This document shows, piece by piece, positions 16,471-24,315 of a DNA stretch of 64,000 bases. The notes under the pieces are model-generated. The model was not told the DNA's origin, did no database searches, and saw only the letters and a program-made list of their open reading frames with translations. The position numbers and the translations under genes were made by a program. The DNA is from Candidatus Tanganyikabacteria bacterium (GTDB lineage: Bacteria; Cyanobacteriota; Sericytochromatia; S15B-MN24; VGJW01): assembly GCA_016867265.1 (NCBI GenBank), contig VGJW01000006.1, positions 62,001 through 126,000 on the forward strand, in the 5' to 3' direction. Position 1 is the stretch's first letter; every line of letters starts with the position of its first letter.

Positions 16471-17510
16471 TCGGGCCTTCGCTGGGAAAGACAAGCGCGG
16501 TTGGCCTTGCCTGCGCGCTGCTCCTTGCACCCGGAGCCCGGGCTGCCGAACCTGCGCAAACTTGGGCGACCCAGATGCGGACGGCGATGGGTACCCTCTG
16601 GACGGTCGAGGTCAGAGCCGAGCATCCGTCGCAGGCCCTCGACAAGGCATTCGCCGAAATCCGGCGCCTCGATGGCACGCTCAGCACCTACAAGGCGGAC
16701 TCCGAGATGAGTGCCCTCAACCGTGATGCGGGAGGCCCCGGCGTGCTTTTGTCGGCGGAGACCCGTGAGCTGGTCGGGCGTGCGGTCGCGCATGCCCGAA
16801 ACAGCGGGGGAGCCTTCGACCCGACGGTGGGCGCCCTGATGCGGGCGTGGGGCTTCAGGACGCAGGACTACCGGGTGCCGGACGAGGCCACCCTCCAGGC
16901 TGCGAGGTCCCGCGTCGGATTTCGCCATCTGCACCTCGAGGCATCGGGACGCATCCGCATCGACAAGGCGGGCGTCGAGCTCGATCTCGGGGCGATCGGC
17001 AAGGGCTTTGCCGTAGACCGGGCCCTCTCGATCCTGCGGCAGGCCGGAGCGACGGCAGGCAGGGTCGACGCAGGCGGCAACCAGGGTGTCTTCGGGCCGC
17101 CCCCAATCGGCACTGTCTGGCAGTTCGGCATCCGCCACCCCCGCCGGGAAGCAGCGCTGCTTGGCGTGCTGGCGCTGGCATCGGGCAGCATCTCGACCTC
17201 TGGCGATGCTGAGCGGGGCTTCTGGCGGGACGGGGTGCGCTACGGCCATGTCGTCGATCCTCGAACCGGCCAGCCTGTCAGGGACTGCTTGTCCGTCACC
17301 GTGACGGGACCATCGGCCGAGGTCGCGGACGCCTTGTCGACCACGTTGTACGTGCTGGGACCCGACCACGGGATCCCCTACTTGGCAGGGCTTCCGGGCT
17401 ATGCCGCCTGTTGGGTCCTTCCGGGCCCGGATGCCGACCATTGGCGCATTCGTTCATCCCCAGGCTTCCCCGCGCTTCTGGGAGCCCCGCCTTCGGAGCT
17501 CGCCTCGTGA
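16467..17510 (+). CDS. apbE: FAD:protein FMN transferase ApbE
   Basis: A 347-residue exported enzyme (signal peptide ending near 'LLAPGARAAE') that transfers FMN from FAD to a Thr of an FMN-binding domain. Family signatures are 'MGTLWTVEV', 'FDPTVGALMRAWGF', 'ELDLGAIGKGFAVDRAL', 'GRVDAGGNQGVFG', 'ISTSGDAERGF', 'GHVVDPRTGQPV' and 'AEVADALSTTLYVLG'. These cover the FAD and Mg2+ sites. The ATG overlaps the upstream stop as ATGA. Its obvious local substrate is the exported protein at 15074-15667. Confidence 0.93.
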   Translation: MIGPSLGKTSAVGLACALLLAPGARAAEPAQTWATQMRTAMGTLWTVEVRAEHPSQALDKAFAEIRRLDGTLSTYKADSEMSALNRDAGGPGVLLSAETRELVGRAVAHARNSGGAFDPTVGALMRAWGFRTQDYRVPDEATLQAARSRVGFRHLHLEASGRIRIDKAGVELDLGAIGKGFAVDRALSILRQAGATAGRVDAGGNQGVFGPPPIGTVWQFGIRHPRREAALLGVLALASGSISTSGDAERGFWRDGVRYGHVVDPRTGQPVRDCLSVTVTGPSAEVADALSTTLYVLGPDHGIPYLAGLPGYAACWVLPGPDADHWRIRSSPGFPALLGAPPSELAS

Positions 17511-18300
17511 CCCGACTGCCCGTCTGGTTCATCTCCCACGGTGGCGGCCCGTGGCCGTGGGTCGGGGGGATGCGGGAGGCCCACGGCGGACTCGAGGATG
17601 CCCTTCGGGAGATACCGCGGGCAAGCGGCAGCCCCAAGGCCGTGCTGGTCGCCATGGCCCACTGGGAGGAGGAAACCTTTACCTTCTCGAGTGGTGCGGC
17701 GCCCGGGATGATTCACGATTTTGGCGGCTTTCCTGCCCACACCTACCAGGTCCGCTATCCGGCGCCGGACGCTCCCGACCTGGCCGCCCATGCCGCCGAC
17801 TTGCTTGCCCGCCGCGGCTTGGCCGCCAGACTCGACGCGGACCGCGGCTTCGACCATGGGACGTTCGTGCCGCTTCCCGTGATGTGGCCTGGTGCCGAAG
17901 TGCCCGTGGTCCAGATGTCCGTGCGCCGTGACCTCGACCCTGCGGCGCACCGGGAGGCAGGGGAGGCATTGGCCGAACTGCGGGACGCCGGCGTCCTCGT
18001 TGTCGGCAGTGGCCTCAGCTACCACAATCTCGGGCGGCTGGGCCCTGCCGGACGTGCGTTTTAAGAGACCTTCGACAGTTGGCTGCAAGAGGCCGTGACG
18101 GCATCCGGTGCGACCGACCGCGCCCAGCGGCTGGAAGCCTGGGCCACGGCTCCCATGGCTCGTGTCGCGCACCCGCGGAAGAGCACCTCCTTCCCCTCCA
18201 CATTGCCCTAGGTGCGGCCGGAGACGATCCTGGCACGTGCGCCTACAGGGAAGAGGAGGTCCTCGGGGGATGGACGGTGGCGAACTTCAGGTTTGGCTGA
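17507..18300 (+). pseudogene. DODA/LigB-family extradiol dioxygenase, disrupted
   Basis: The frame starts at GTG 17507 (GTGA overlap with apbE) and reads a class III ring-opening dioxygenase of the 4,5-DOPA dioxygenase type: 'FISHGGGPWPW', 'AHWEEETFTF', 'GFDHGTFVPLPVMWPGAE', 'GSGLSYHNL'. An in-frame TAA at 18062 interrupts 'RAF-stop-ETFDSWL', where one substitution (GAA) would restore the reading. At about 18176 a missing base shifts the frame. The shifted frame then gives the expected C-terminus ('EEHLLPLHIALGAAG ... NFRFG') to a stop at 18298-18300. Two lesions make decay likelier than one sequencing error. The catalytic His residues precede both. Confidence 0.75.
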
Positions 18301-18324
18301 CGGCGCCGGCACGAGGCCACGGCG

Positions 18325-18762
18325 TCACAGGTCCTTGATGGCGAAGTGCAGGCTGGGCCCGGGACCCGGCCTGTCCCCCGGGGCCGCGACCTCGTAGCGG
18401 GTCGTCACGAGGCCCGTTGCCCATGACAAGGTACCACTCCAGGGCTGCTGGACCGTGTAGGCCCCTGCACCGATGTTCGTCACCCGAACGGTGGCACGGA
18501 ACGTCCAGTCGCCGGTCCCCTGCCGCGTCAGCCGGATGACCGGGACGGACTTGTTGCCGGGGAACTTGAGCAAGGCCCTGCGGATCAAGCCTTCTTCCGG
18601 CCGGGGAAACAGGCCCTCGGCCTCCCGACCTTCCTGCTTCTGAAGGGCAGGCAAGACCGCGCCAGGTAACGACACTCGGGCTGGCGCACCGCAGCCGGAG
18701 GCAACGAGCGCCGTCAGCAGGAGGCTGTATCTGGACAAAATGGACACCGGACAAACTCGCAC
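18325..18762 (-). CDS. Putative lipoprotein, function unknown
   Basis: A short protein with a lipoprotein signal ('SLLLTALVASGC', lipobox ASGC), then a Pro/Glu-rich stretch. A small domain with alternating strands follows ('DWTFRATVRVTNIGAGAYTV'), reminiscent of an immunoglobulin-like beta sandwich but too short to assign. The GTG at 18762 is used here. GTG at 18747 gives a more typical signal peptide, and neither has a Shine-Dalgarno sequence. It points away from the subtilase at 19000, with a 237-base intergenic region between them. That region holds one 7-bp inverted repeat (18856-18874, GCGCGTT / AACGCGC) and no clear promoter. Confidence 0.6.
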   Translation of the reverse strand: MRVCPVSILSRYSLLLTALVASGCGAPARVSLPGAVLPALQKQEGREAEGLFPRPEEGLIRRALLKFPGNKSVPVIRLTRQGTGDWTFRATVRVTNIGAGAYTVQQPWSGTLSWATGLVTTRYEVAAPGDRPGPGPSLHFAIKDL

Positions 18763-18999
18763 GAAACGCAGCAGGGTGGGCTCGGTCGGAACGTCACGAT
18801 CATGGCACGGGATGCGGATGCCAAGGTTAAGGAAAGATTCAACGGCCTGCCGAAAGCGCGTTAAATCAACGCGCGCTCAGGCCCAGCGAAGGCAACGTCA
18901 GGTCTGGCCGGAGGCCTCTTGCCAGTGCCGGGCATGAGATGTTAACCTCCACTTCAAGCAACGTTAAGATGCAGCGTCCCATCCTGGAAGGAGTCCACC

Positions 19000-20196
19000 A
19001 TGTCCGTCCTCCGTCGTGCCCTCCCGGCAGCCCTCGGGCTGAGCGTCGTCGCCGGCTGCGGCACGGCTGCCGTTCCCGTGATGGGTAACCGTGCCGCTTC
19101 GCCCGTCACCACGATGGCCGTTCCGGGTCAGCTGGTCGTCAAGCTGCGGCCCCAGGTTGCCGCAACCGGCTGGCTTGCCGCCCAGGGCCTTCGGGCCGTT
19201 CGCACGGTGCATGGTCTCGGCGCCATCGTCGTGGTGACGTCCGACACGACGGCGGCACTGGCGCGCCTGAACCGCGACGGCAGCGTCCTCTACGCCGAGC
19301 CCAACTACGTTGTTCGCGCCATCATGCCGACTGAGCGGCGGCCGGTGGCCAGCCTTGGCGGTGATGACCTGCTGGGCAGCCTCTGGGGCATGGTGAAGAC
19401 CGGCGCGACCAAGGTGTGGGCCAAGGTCCCCGGTGATCGCAAGGTGACGGTCGCGGTGGTCGATACCGGCATCGACCACGCCCATCCCGACTTCTCGGGT
19501 CGGGTGAACAAGGGTCGGGATGTCGTCAACAACGACGACGATGCCATGGATGATCAGGGCCACGGCACCCATTGCGCCGGCACGATCGCCGCGGGCTTGG
19601 GCAACGGCGGCGTGGTCGGCGTCGCCCCCGGCGTCTCCCTGCTGGCCGTCAAGGTTCTCGACGCCAATGGCAGCGGCTCTTATGCCGGGGTGGCCGAAGG
19701 CATCGTCTACGCAGCGGATCAGGGTGCGCCCATCATCTCGATGAGCCTCGGTGGTTCCCGGACCTCGAAGGTCCTCGAGGACGCCGTTGCCCACGCCATT
19801 CGCAAGGGCAGCCTGATCGTCGCAGCGGCCGGCAACGATGGCAGCGATGATCCCAGCTACCCGGCCGCCCTGCCCGGCGTCATGGCGGTCAGCGCTTCGC
19901 AGCGCGACGACCGGCTCGCCTACTTCTCCAACACCGGCAACCACGTCTCGGTCGCGGCTCCTGGCGTCGATATCCTCTCCACCGTGCCTGGAGGGCAGTA
20001 CGAGAGCCTTGACGGCACCTCGATGGCGTGTCCCCACGTCTCGGGTCTTGCCGCGCTCGTGAAGAGCCGCTTCCCCGCCTACAGCGCCAAGCAAGTGCGC
20101 GAGCGGATCGAGAAGTCGGCCGACGACCTGGGCAGCAAGGGCTTCGATCCCAGCTTTGGCAACGGCCGCATCAACGTCGCCCGCACCATCCTGTAG
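19000..20196 (+). CDS. Subtilisin-like serine protease (S8), lipoprotein
   Basis: A 398-residue protease with a lipobox (VVAGC at about residues 16-20), so probably tethered to a membrane after export. An I9-type propeptide follows ('GQLVVKLRPQVAATGWLAA ... YAEPNYVVRA'). The S8 domain has the complete triad: Asp in 'VAVVDTGIDHAHPDF', His in 'GHGTHCAGTIAAG' and Ser in 'GTSMACPHVSG'. The oxyanion Asn is in 'AAAGNDG'. The ATG at 19000 has AAGGAG about 7 bases upstream. It is one of three subtilases within 6.6 kb. Confidence 0.93.
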   Translation: MSVLRRALPAALGLSVVAGCGTAAVPVMGNRAASPVTTMAVPGQLVVKLRPQVAATGWLAAQGLRAVRTVHGLGAIVVVTSDTTAALARLNRDGSVLYAEPNYVVRAIMPTERRPVASLGGDDLLGSLWGMVKTGATKVWAKVPGDRKVTVAVVDTGIDHAHPDFSGRVNKGRDVVNNDDDAMDDQGHGTHCAGTIAAGLGNGGVVGVAPGVSLLAVKVLDANGSGSYAGVAEGIVYAADQGAPIISMSLGGSRTSKVLEDAVAHAIRKGSLIVAAAGNDGSDDPSYPAALPGVMAVSASQRDDRLAYFSNTGNHVSVAAPGVDILSTVPGGQYESLDGTSMACPHVSGLAALVKSRFPAYSAKQVRERIEKSADDLGSKGFDPSFGNGRINVARTIL

Positions 20197-20206
20197 GCCA
20201 CCCCTC

Positions 20207-20237
20207 CCGGGGCCTCGACCGCCGGTCGGGGCCCCGG
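20207..20237 (+). terminator. Perfect hairpin after the first subtilase
   Basis: A 14-bp stem (CCGGGGCCTCGACC / GGTCGGGGCCCCGG, one T-G wobble) with a GCC loop begins 11 bases after the stop codon. There is no U-tract. It is likely a transcript end or 3' stabiliser, of the same style as 11562-11600 and 62531-62568. Confidence 0.5.
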
Positions 20238-20329
20238 ACGCCTTGGAGGCAGCCACCGGATCGGCCGATGTGCGACAATGAGATTTTCGCCTTCCTTCCT
20301 GCGGCCCGGCCAAGGCCCGAGGTAATGCC

Positions 20330-21367
20330 GTGACCACGACTGCGCTTCCTGTTCTCGATTTCCTGCTGACGCACTACAAGAACTTCAATGCCCGTGCGAC
20401 TCGCGATGCCACGCTGGCCTACTGGCAGCACATCCAGGCCGGAGGCAGGATGTTCTGGGCGGTTGCCGGCGCCATGTCGTCGGCACAACTGGGCATCGTC
20501 CTCGCTCCGGCCATCCGGGCGGGCCTGATCCACGGCTTGTCCGTCACGGGAGCCAACCTCGAGGAGTCCCTCTTCCGTCTCGTCGCGCACGACAGCTACC
20601 GCGATTTTCCTGACTATCGCTACTTCACCAAGCAGGACGACACCCGCATCCTCGAGGAGCGGATGCGCCGGGTCACGGACACCAGCATCCCCGAGGACGA
20701 GGCGTTCCGGGTCGTCGAGAAGGTCATCGTGCCGATGTGGCTCGAAGCGTCGGCAACGGGGACACGTCGCTTCTGGCACGAGTACTTCTACACCCTCATC
20801 CAGGCGCTCGATGCGGCCACCTACGAGGGAGATCCCGAGTCGTGCTGGCTGCTGGCAGCCGCCCAGGCAGGCCTGCCGGTAGTGGTGCCCGGCTACGAGG
20901 ACTCGACCTTCGGGAACATCTTCGCCAGCTACGTCGCCAACGGCGAGTGCCAGCCCGGCATCGTCAAGTCCGGCATCGAGTACATGGCTGACTTCTACCA
21001 GCGCTACGAGGTGCTTTCCGAGGGTGCCGGCGTCGGCTTCTTCCAGATCGGGGGCGGCATTGCCGGAGACTTCCCGATCTGCGTCGTGCCCTCCCTGAAG
21101 TACGACATGCAGCGCCCTGCCAAGCCGTGGGCCTATTTCTGCCAGATCAGCGACTCCACGACCTCGTATGGATCCTATTCGGGTGCCACGCCCAACGAGA
21201 AGATCACTTGGGACAAGCTGACGGAAGACACCCCCATGTTCGTCATCGAGTCCGATGCGACCATCGTGGCCCCGCTGATGCTCCGGGCCCTGCTCGAGTG
21301 CAGCCAGGCTCCCGAAGAGGCCAACGCGCTCATTGACCGCCACATGGGTACGCTCGCCCGTTCCTGA
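20330..21367 (+). CDS. Deoxyhypusine synthase-like protein
   Basis: A 345-residue NAD-binding enzyme of the deoxyhypusine synthase family. In eukaryotes and archaea the family transfers an aminobutyl group from spermidine to eIF5A. Bacterial members lack eIF5A and some make homospermidine or related polyamines. Recognisable parts are 'SVTGANLEESLFRLVAH', 'PGYEDSTFGNIFASYVA' and 'SDSTTSYGSYSGATPNEKITWDKL'. K296 aligns with the catalytic lysine of the 'W-x-K' motif. The start is GTG at 20330 with GAGG upstream, since the nearby ATG runs into a stop at once. A polyamine role is inferred from the family. Confidence 0.82.
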   Translation: MTTTALPVLDFLLTHYKNFNARATRDATLAYWQHIQAGGRMFWAVAGAMSSAQLGIVLAPAIRAGLIHGLSVTGANLEESLFRLVAHDSYRDFPDYRYFTKQDDTRILEERMRRVTDTSIPEDEAFRVVEKVIVPMWLEASATGTRRFWHEYFYTLIQALDAATYEGDPESCWLLAAAQAGLPVVVPGYEDSTFGNIFASYVANGECQPGIVKSGIEYMADFYQRYEVLSEGAGVGFFQIGGGIAGDFPICVVPSLKYDMQRPAKPWAYFCQISDSTTSYGSYSGATPNEKITWDKLTEDTPMFVIESDATIVAPLMLRALLECSQAPEEANALIDRHMGTLARS

Positions 21368-21435
21368 CTCCCCCGCTACGGGGTAAGATGAAAGCCCGGC
21401 CCGATTCACCCTGACCTCTCCGAAGGTGGTGTGTC

Positions 21436-22995
21436 ATGGGCTACGGTGTCGTCTGGTTCAAGCGTGACCTTCGGCTGCACGACCATGCGCCACTGGCCGC
21501 CGCTGCCGTGCAGGGTCCGGTACTGGCGCTGCATTGCCTGGAACCTTCCCTCTGGGCTCAGTCCGATGCCTCCGCAGGGCACCTCGGCTTCCTGCGCGAG
21601 TGCCTCGTTGACCTTCGTCGGGCACTCGCGCGCAGGGGCGTACCGCTGCAGGTCGTTCGAGGTGAAGCGGTCGAGGTGCTCGAGGCCATCCACGCTCGGG
21701 AGCCCTTCGATACGCTCTGGTCCCACGAGGAAATCGGCGTCGAAGCCACGTGGAGCAGGGACAAGGCCGTCCACGCGTGGTGTCGTGCCCGGGGTGTCCG
21801 CTGGCAGGAATTTCCTAACGGCGGTGTCGTCCGACGCCTGACAGATCGCGACCGGTGGCACGGCATTTGGGAGCAGAGGATGGGGCAACCCCAGACCGTG
21901 CTGCCCGACCTGGTGCCGGGAGGGCCACTCCTGCCCGACAGCGAGGATTGCGGCATCGCGGTCCCCGTTCACGACCCGTGGGAGCCGCCCGGACGCCAGA
22001 GGGGTGGCCGCAGTGTCGCCGTGCCCCTCCTGCAGGCATTCCTCGCCTCCGGTGCAAGCGGTTACCGCAGAGGCATGTCCTCGCCGGCAACGGCACCAGA
22101 AGCCTGCTCCCGGCTGTCACCGTACCTGACCTACGGTTGCCTGGGCGTGCGCGAAGTCGTGCAGGCCGTCCGACGTCAGCGCGCCCGGGATCGGGAAGGC
22201 GGCTTGCGTCCGAACCGGGACCTCGAGGCCTTCGAGAGCCGACTGCACTGGCAGGCGCACTTCATGCAGAAGTTGGAGCGGGAGCCTGCCATCGCCCACG
22301 CCAACATGCATCGTGGCTATGACGGGCTGCGTGACAGGGACGGAAACCCGGAGCACCTCGAAGCCCTGATGGCCGGGCAAACGGGGTGGCCGATGGTCGA
22401 TGCCAGCGTGGCCATGCTGCGCCATACCGGATGGATCAACTTCAGGATGCGGGCGATGCTGGTCTCGGTGGCCACCTATCCCCTCTGGCTCGACTGGCAC
22501 CCTGTCGGTCTTTGGCTCGCGCGCCTCTTCGTGGACTATGAACCAGGCATTCACTGGAGCCAGATCCAGATGCAGGCAGGCACCACCGGCATCAACCTGC
22601 CGCGCGTCTACAATCCCATCAAGCAGGCAAGGGACCACGACCCGGAAGGCCACTTCGTCCGGTCGTGGCTTCCAGCCCTCCGCACGGTGCCTGATCCCTG
22701 GATTTTCGAGCCTTGGCGGATGCCTGACACCCTCAGGACATCCACCGCCGAGCTTGGTGAACCATCCTGGCCCCAGCCCCTTGTCGACCTGCCAGCAGCC
22801 ACGCGGGAGGCCAAGGCGCGGGTCTTCGCGTGGCGTGCCCTCCCCGAGGTCAGGGAGGGCAAGGCAGCCGTCATCCTGAAGCACGCCTCGCGTGCACCCA
22901 AGGCCGCGCGGCCACGTATGAGAAGACGCTTGCCCCCGCAGCCCCGAAAGCCCGATCAGCTCGGTCTCGACTTCGGCGAAACCCCGCGTCCCTAG
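21436..22995 (+). CDS. Cryptochrome/photolyase family protein
   Basis: A 519-residue flavoprotein of the DNA photolyase/cryptochrome superfamily, which repairs UV-induced pyrimidine dimers with blue light. The N-terminal antenna domain begins 'VVWFKRDLRLHDHAPLAAA'. The FAD-binding C-terminal domain shows 'RLSPYLTYGCLGVREV', 'GWPMVDASVAMLRHTGWI' and 'GIHWSQIQMQAGTTGIN'. The C-terminus is basic and Pro-rich. A -10-like TAAGAT lies at 21384-21389. The ATG at 21436 follows AAGGTGG. Whether it is a true CPD photolyase or a cryptochrome cannot be settled by eye. Confidence 0.88.
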   Translation: MGYGVVWFKRDLRLHDHAPLAAAAVQGPVLALHCLEPSLWAQSDASAGHLGFLRECLVDLRRALARRGVPLQVVRGEAVEVLEAIHAREPFDTLWSHEEIGVEATWSRDKAVHAWCRARGVRWQEFPNGGVVRRLTDRDRWHGIWEQRMGQPQTVLPDLVPGGPLLPDSEDCGIAVPVHDPWEPPGRQRGGRSVAVPLLQAFLASGASGYRRGMSSPATAPEACSRLSPYLTYGCLGVREVVQAVRRQRARDREGGLRPNRDLEAFESRLHWQAHFMQKLEREPAIAHANMHRGYDGLRDRDGNPEHLEALMAGQTGWPMVDASVAMLRHTGWINFRMRAMLVSVATYPLWLDWHPVGLWLARLFVDYEPGIHWSQIQMQAGTTGINLPRVYNPIKQARDHDPEGHFVRSWLPALRTVPDPWIFEPWRMPDTLRTSTAELGEPSWPQPLVDLPAATREAKARVFAWRALPEVREGKAAVILKHASRAPKAARPRMRRRLPPQPRKPDQLGLDFGETPRP

Positions 22996-24140
22996 GGGCG
23001 GCTGGCCACGGCACGGCCGGCATCCACCAAACCGTACCCGGACCGGTCATCCCTCCCGGGGGCATCAAGGTCCTTGGCCGTCGCGATCAAGGTGGCCTTG
23101 ATGCTTGCAGGCTTGCGGACATGGCCGGTGCCCAGCATCAGGGCGACGACAGCGGCCGTGAGGGGCGTTGCGAAAGAGGTCCCGTTATTCCATGTCGTGC
23201 CCCCGCCCATCTGCAGGGTCAAGATCTGGACACCAGGGGCCACCACCGAAACCCACGGCCCTGTCGTCGAGAAGCGGGCCACCCAGTCGGAAGTGTTGGT
23301 GGCGCCGACGACAATCAGGTCGGGGACATCGTTGCCGGCAAAGGCCGCGGGTATGTTGGCGCACTGCGTCGCGGTATTCCCGGTCGAGCAGACCATGGGG
23401 ACGTCCTTGGCCATGACGTGTCGGGCCGCCCGCAGCAGGCTCTCCTTCGCCAGACCATACTCGCTGCTGGCCGGCTTGGCACTCAGGCTCATCGAAATCA
23501 TGTCGGCGTGGTCTGCGGCCCAGACCATGCTCTCGGCGATGGAGGACGCGGTCCAGCTGACCTTCGCGGGCATGATCATCGCGTTGGGTGTCCCGCCGGC
23601 GATATCCGCGCCATTGCCGGCCACGGCACCGATACATCCCGCAGTGGCCGTGCCGTGCCCGTCGAAGTCCTGCGGGGGACGCCCGGGCTCCGCGGCGTTG
23701 TAGCCATCCACGAGACGACCGGCGAAATCAGAATGCGCGAGGTCCACACCCGTGTCCACGACGGCCACGCGCACCGCGGAAGCCCGGGTCGACAAGGCCC
23801 AGGCCTGAGGCAGGCGCATGCGCTCGAGATACCACTGCTCGGAACGTCCCGGGTCGCCTTGTTCCAGAAGAGCAGGCATACCCGTTGCTCGCCCGGGGGA
23901 GGCCGATGGTTCGAAGTCCGGGGAGACGGCATCCCTCTCCACGAAGGAGAGGCCGGGGATGCTCCGGGCATTGGCCTGAAAGGACGCTGCAGGACCCACC
24001 GGCATCACCACCAAGATGCGCAGGGGCCGCAGGACCTTGTTCACAAGCATCCCTCGTGCAGGGGCCCGGGCCACGCACGCGTCCATCGCAGCCAAGGTCT
24101 CGAAGCCCAGCAACCACTGCTTGAGTTCACGGGCCCGCAA
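22992..24140 (-). CDS. Subtilisin-like serine protease (S8) without visible signal peptide
   Basis: The S8 triad is complete: Asp in 'VAVVDTGVDLAHSDF', His in 'GHGTATAGCIGAVAG' and Ser in 'NNGTSFATPLTAAV'. The domain ends in the usual 'GYGLVDAGRAVAS'. A propeptide-like region precedes it ('ILVVMPVGPAASFQANA'). Unlike the two sister proteases, no signal peptide or lipobox is seen. The start is TTG at 24140. A GTG at 24044 with GAGGG upstream is a good alternative, and neither adds a leader. It may be cytosolic or have lost its secretion signal. It is convergent with photolyase (4-base overlap). Confidence 0.85.
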   Translation of the reverse strand: MRARELKQWLLGFETLAAMDACVARAPARGMLVNKVLRPLRILVVMPVGPAASFQANARSIPGLSFVERDAVSPDFEPSASPGRATGMPALLEQGDPGRSEQWYLERMRLPQAWALSTRASAVRVAVVDTGVDLAHSDFAGRLVDGYNAAEPGRPPQDFDGHGTATAGCIGAVAGNGADIAGGTPNAMIMPAKVSWTASSIAESMVWAADHADMISMSLSAKPASSEYGLAKESLLRAARHVMAKDVPMVCSTGNTATQCANIPAAFAGNDVPDLIVVGATNTSDWVARFSTTGPWVSVVAPGVQILTLQMGGGTTWNNGTSFATPLTAAVVALMLGTGHVRKPASIKATLIATAKDLDAPGRDDRSGYGLVDAGRAVASRP

Positions 24141-24216
24141 GGCGGTGTCGTTGCCAGTAGAGCGCGTGGCCGCAGGCAGGACGTGGCGACTACCCTCTCA
24201 TGGCCGCCCGCCAGAC

Positions 24217-24261
24217 ACCTCCCAGACGCGGACCTCTCCTGCTGGGAGATGTCTGGGAGGT
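24217..24261. promoter_or_regulatory. 11-bp inverted repeat between divergent subtilase genes
   Basis: ACCTCCCAGAC (24217-24227) and its exact complement GTCTGGGAGGT (24251-24261) flank a 23-base centre that itself contains complementary CTCTCC / GGGAGA-like segments. The repeat sits in the 175-base space between the minus-strand subtilase and the plus-strand subtilase. It could be an operator for both, or a stem-loop in the leader of either mRNA. Confidence 0.45.
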
Positions 24262-24315
24262 TCCGCCGGCAACGTCGTGGGCGTTCCCCATCCGTTCGTT
24301 CGTCCGGAGCGCTCC

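Noticed and set aside
18856-18874. 7-bp inverted repeat GCGCGTT / AACGCGC as a terminator or operator
   Set aside because: It has no T-run, no nearby gene end and no match to a known operator. It is mentioned only in the neighbouring gene entry.
20330-21367. Deoxyhypusine synthase as sign of archaeal or eukaryotic contamination
   Set aside because: Flanking genes, codon use and ribosome sites are all bacterial, and DHS-like proteins are known in bacteria.
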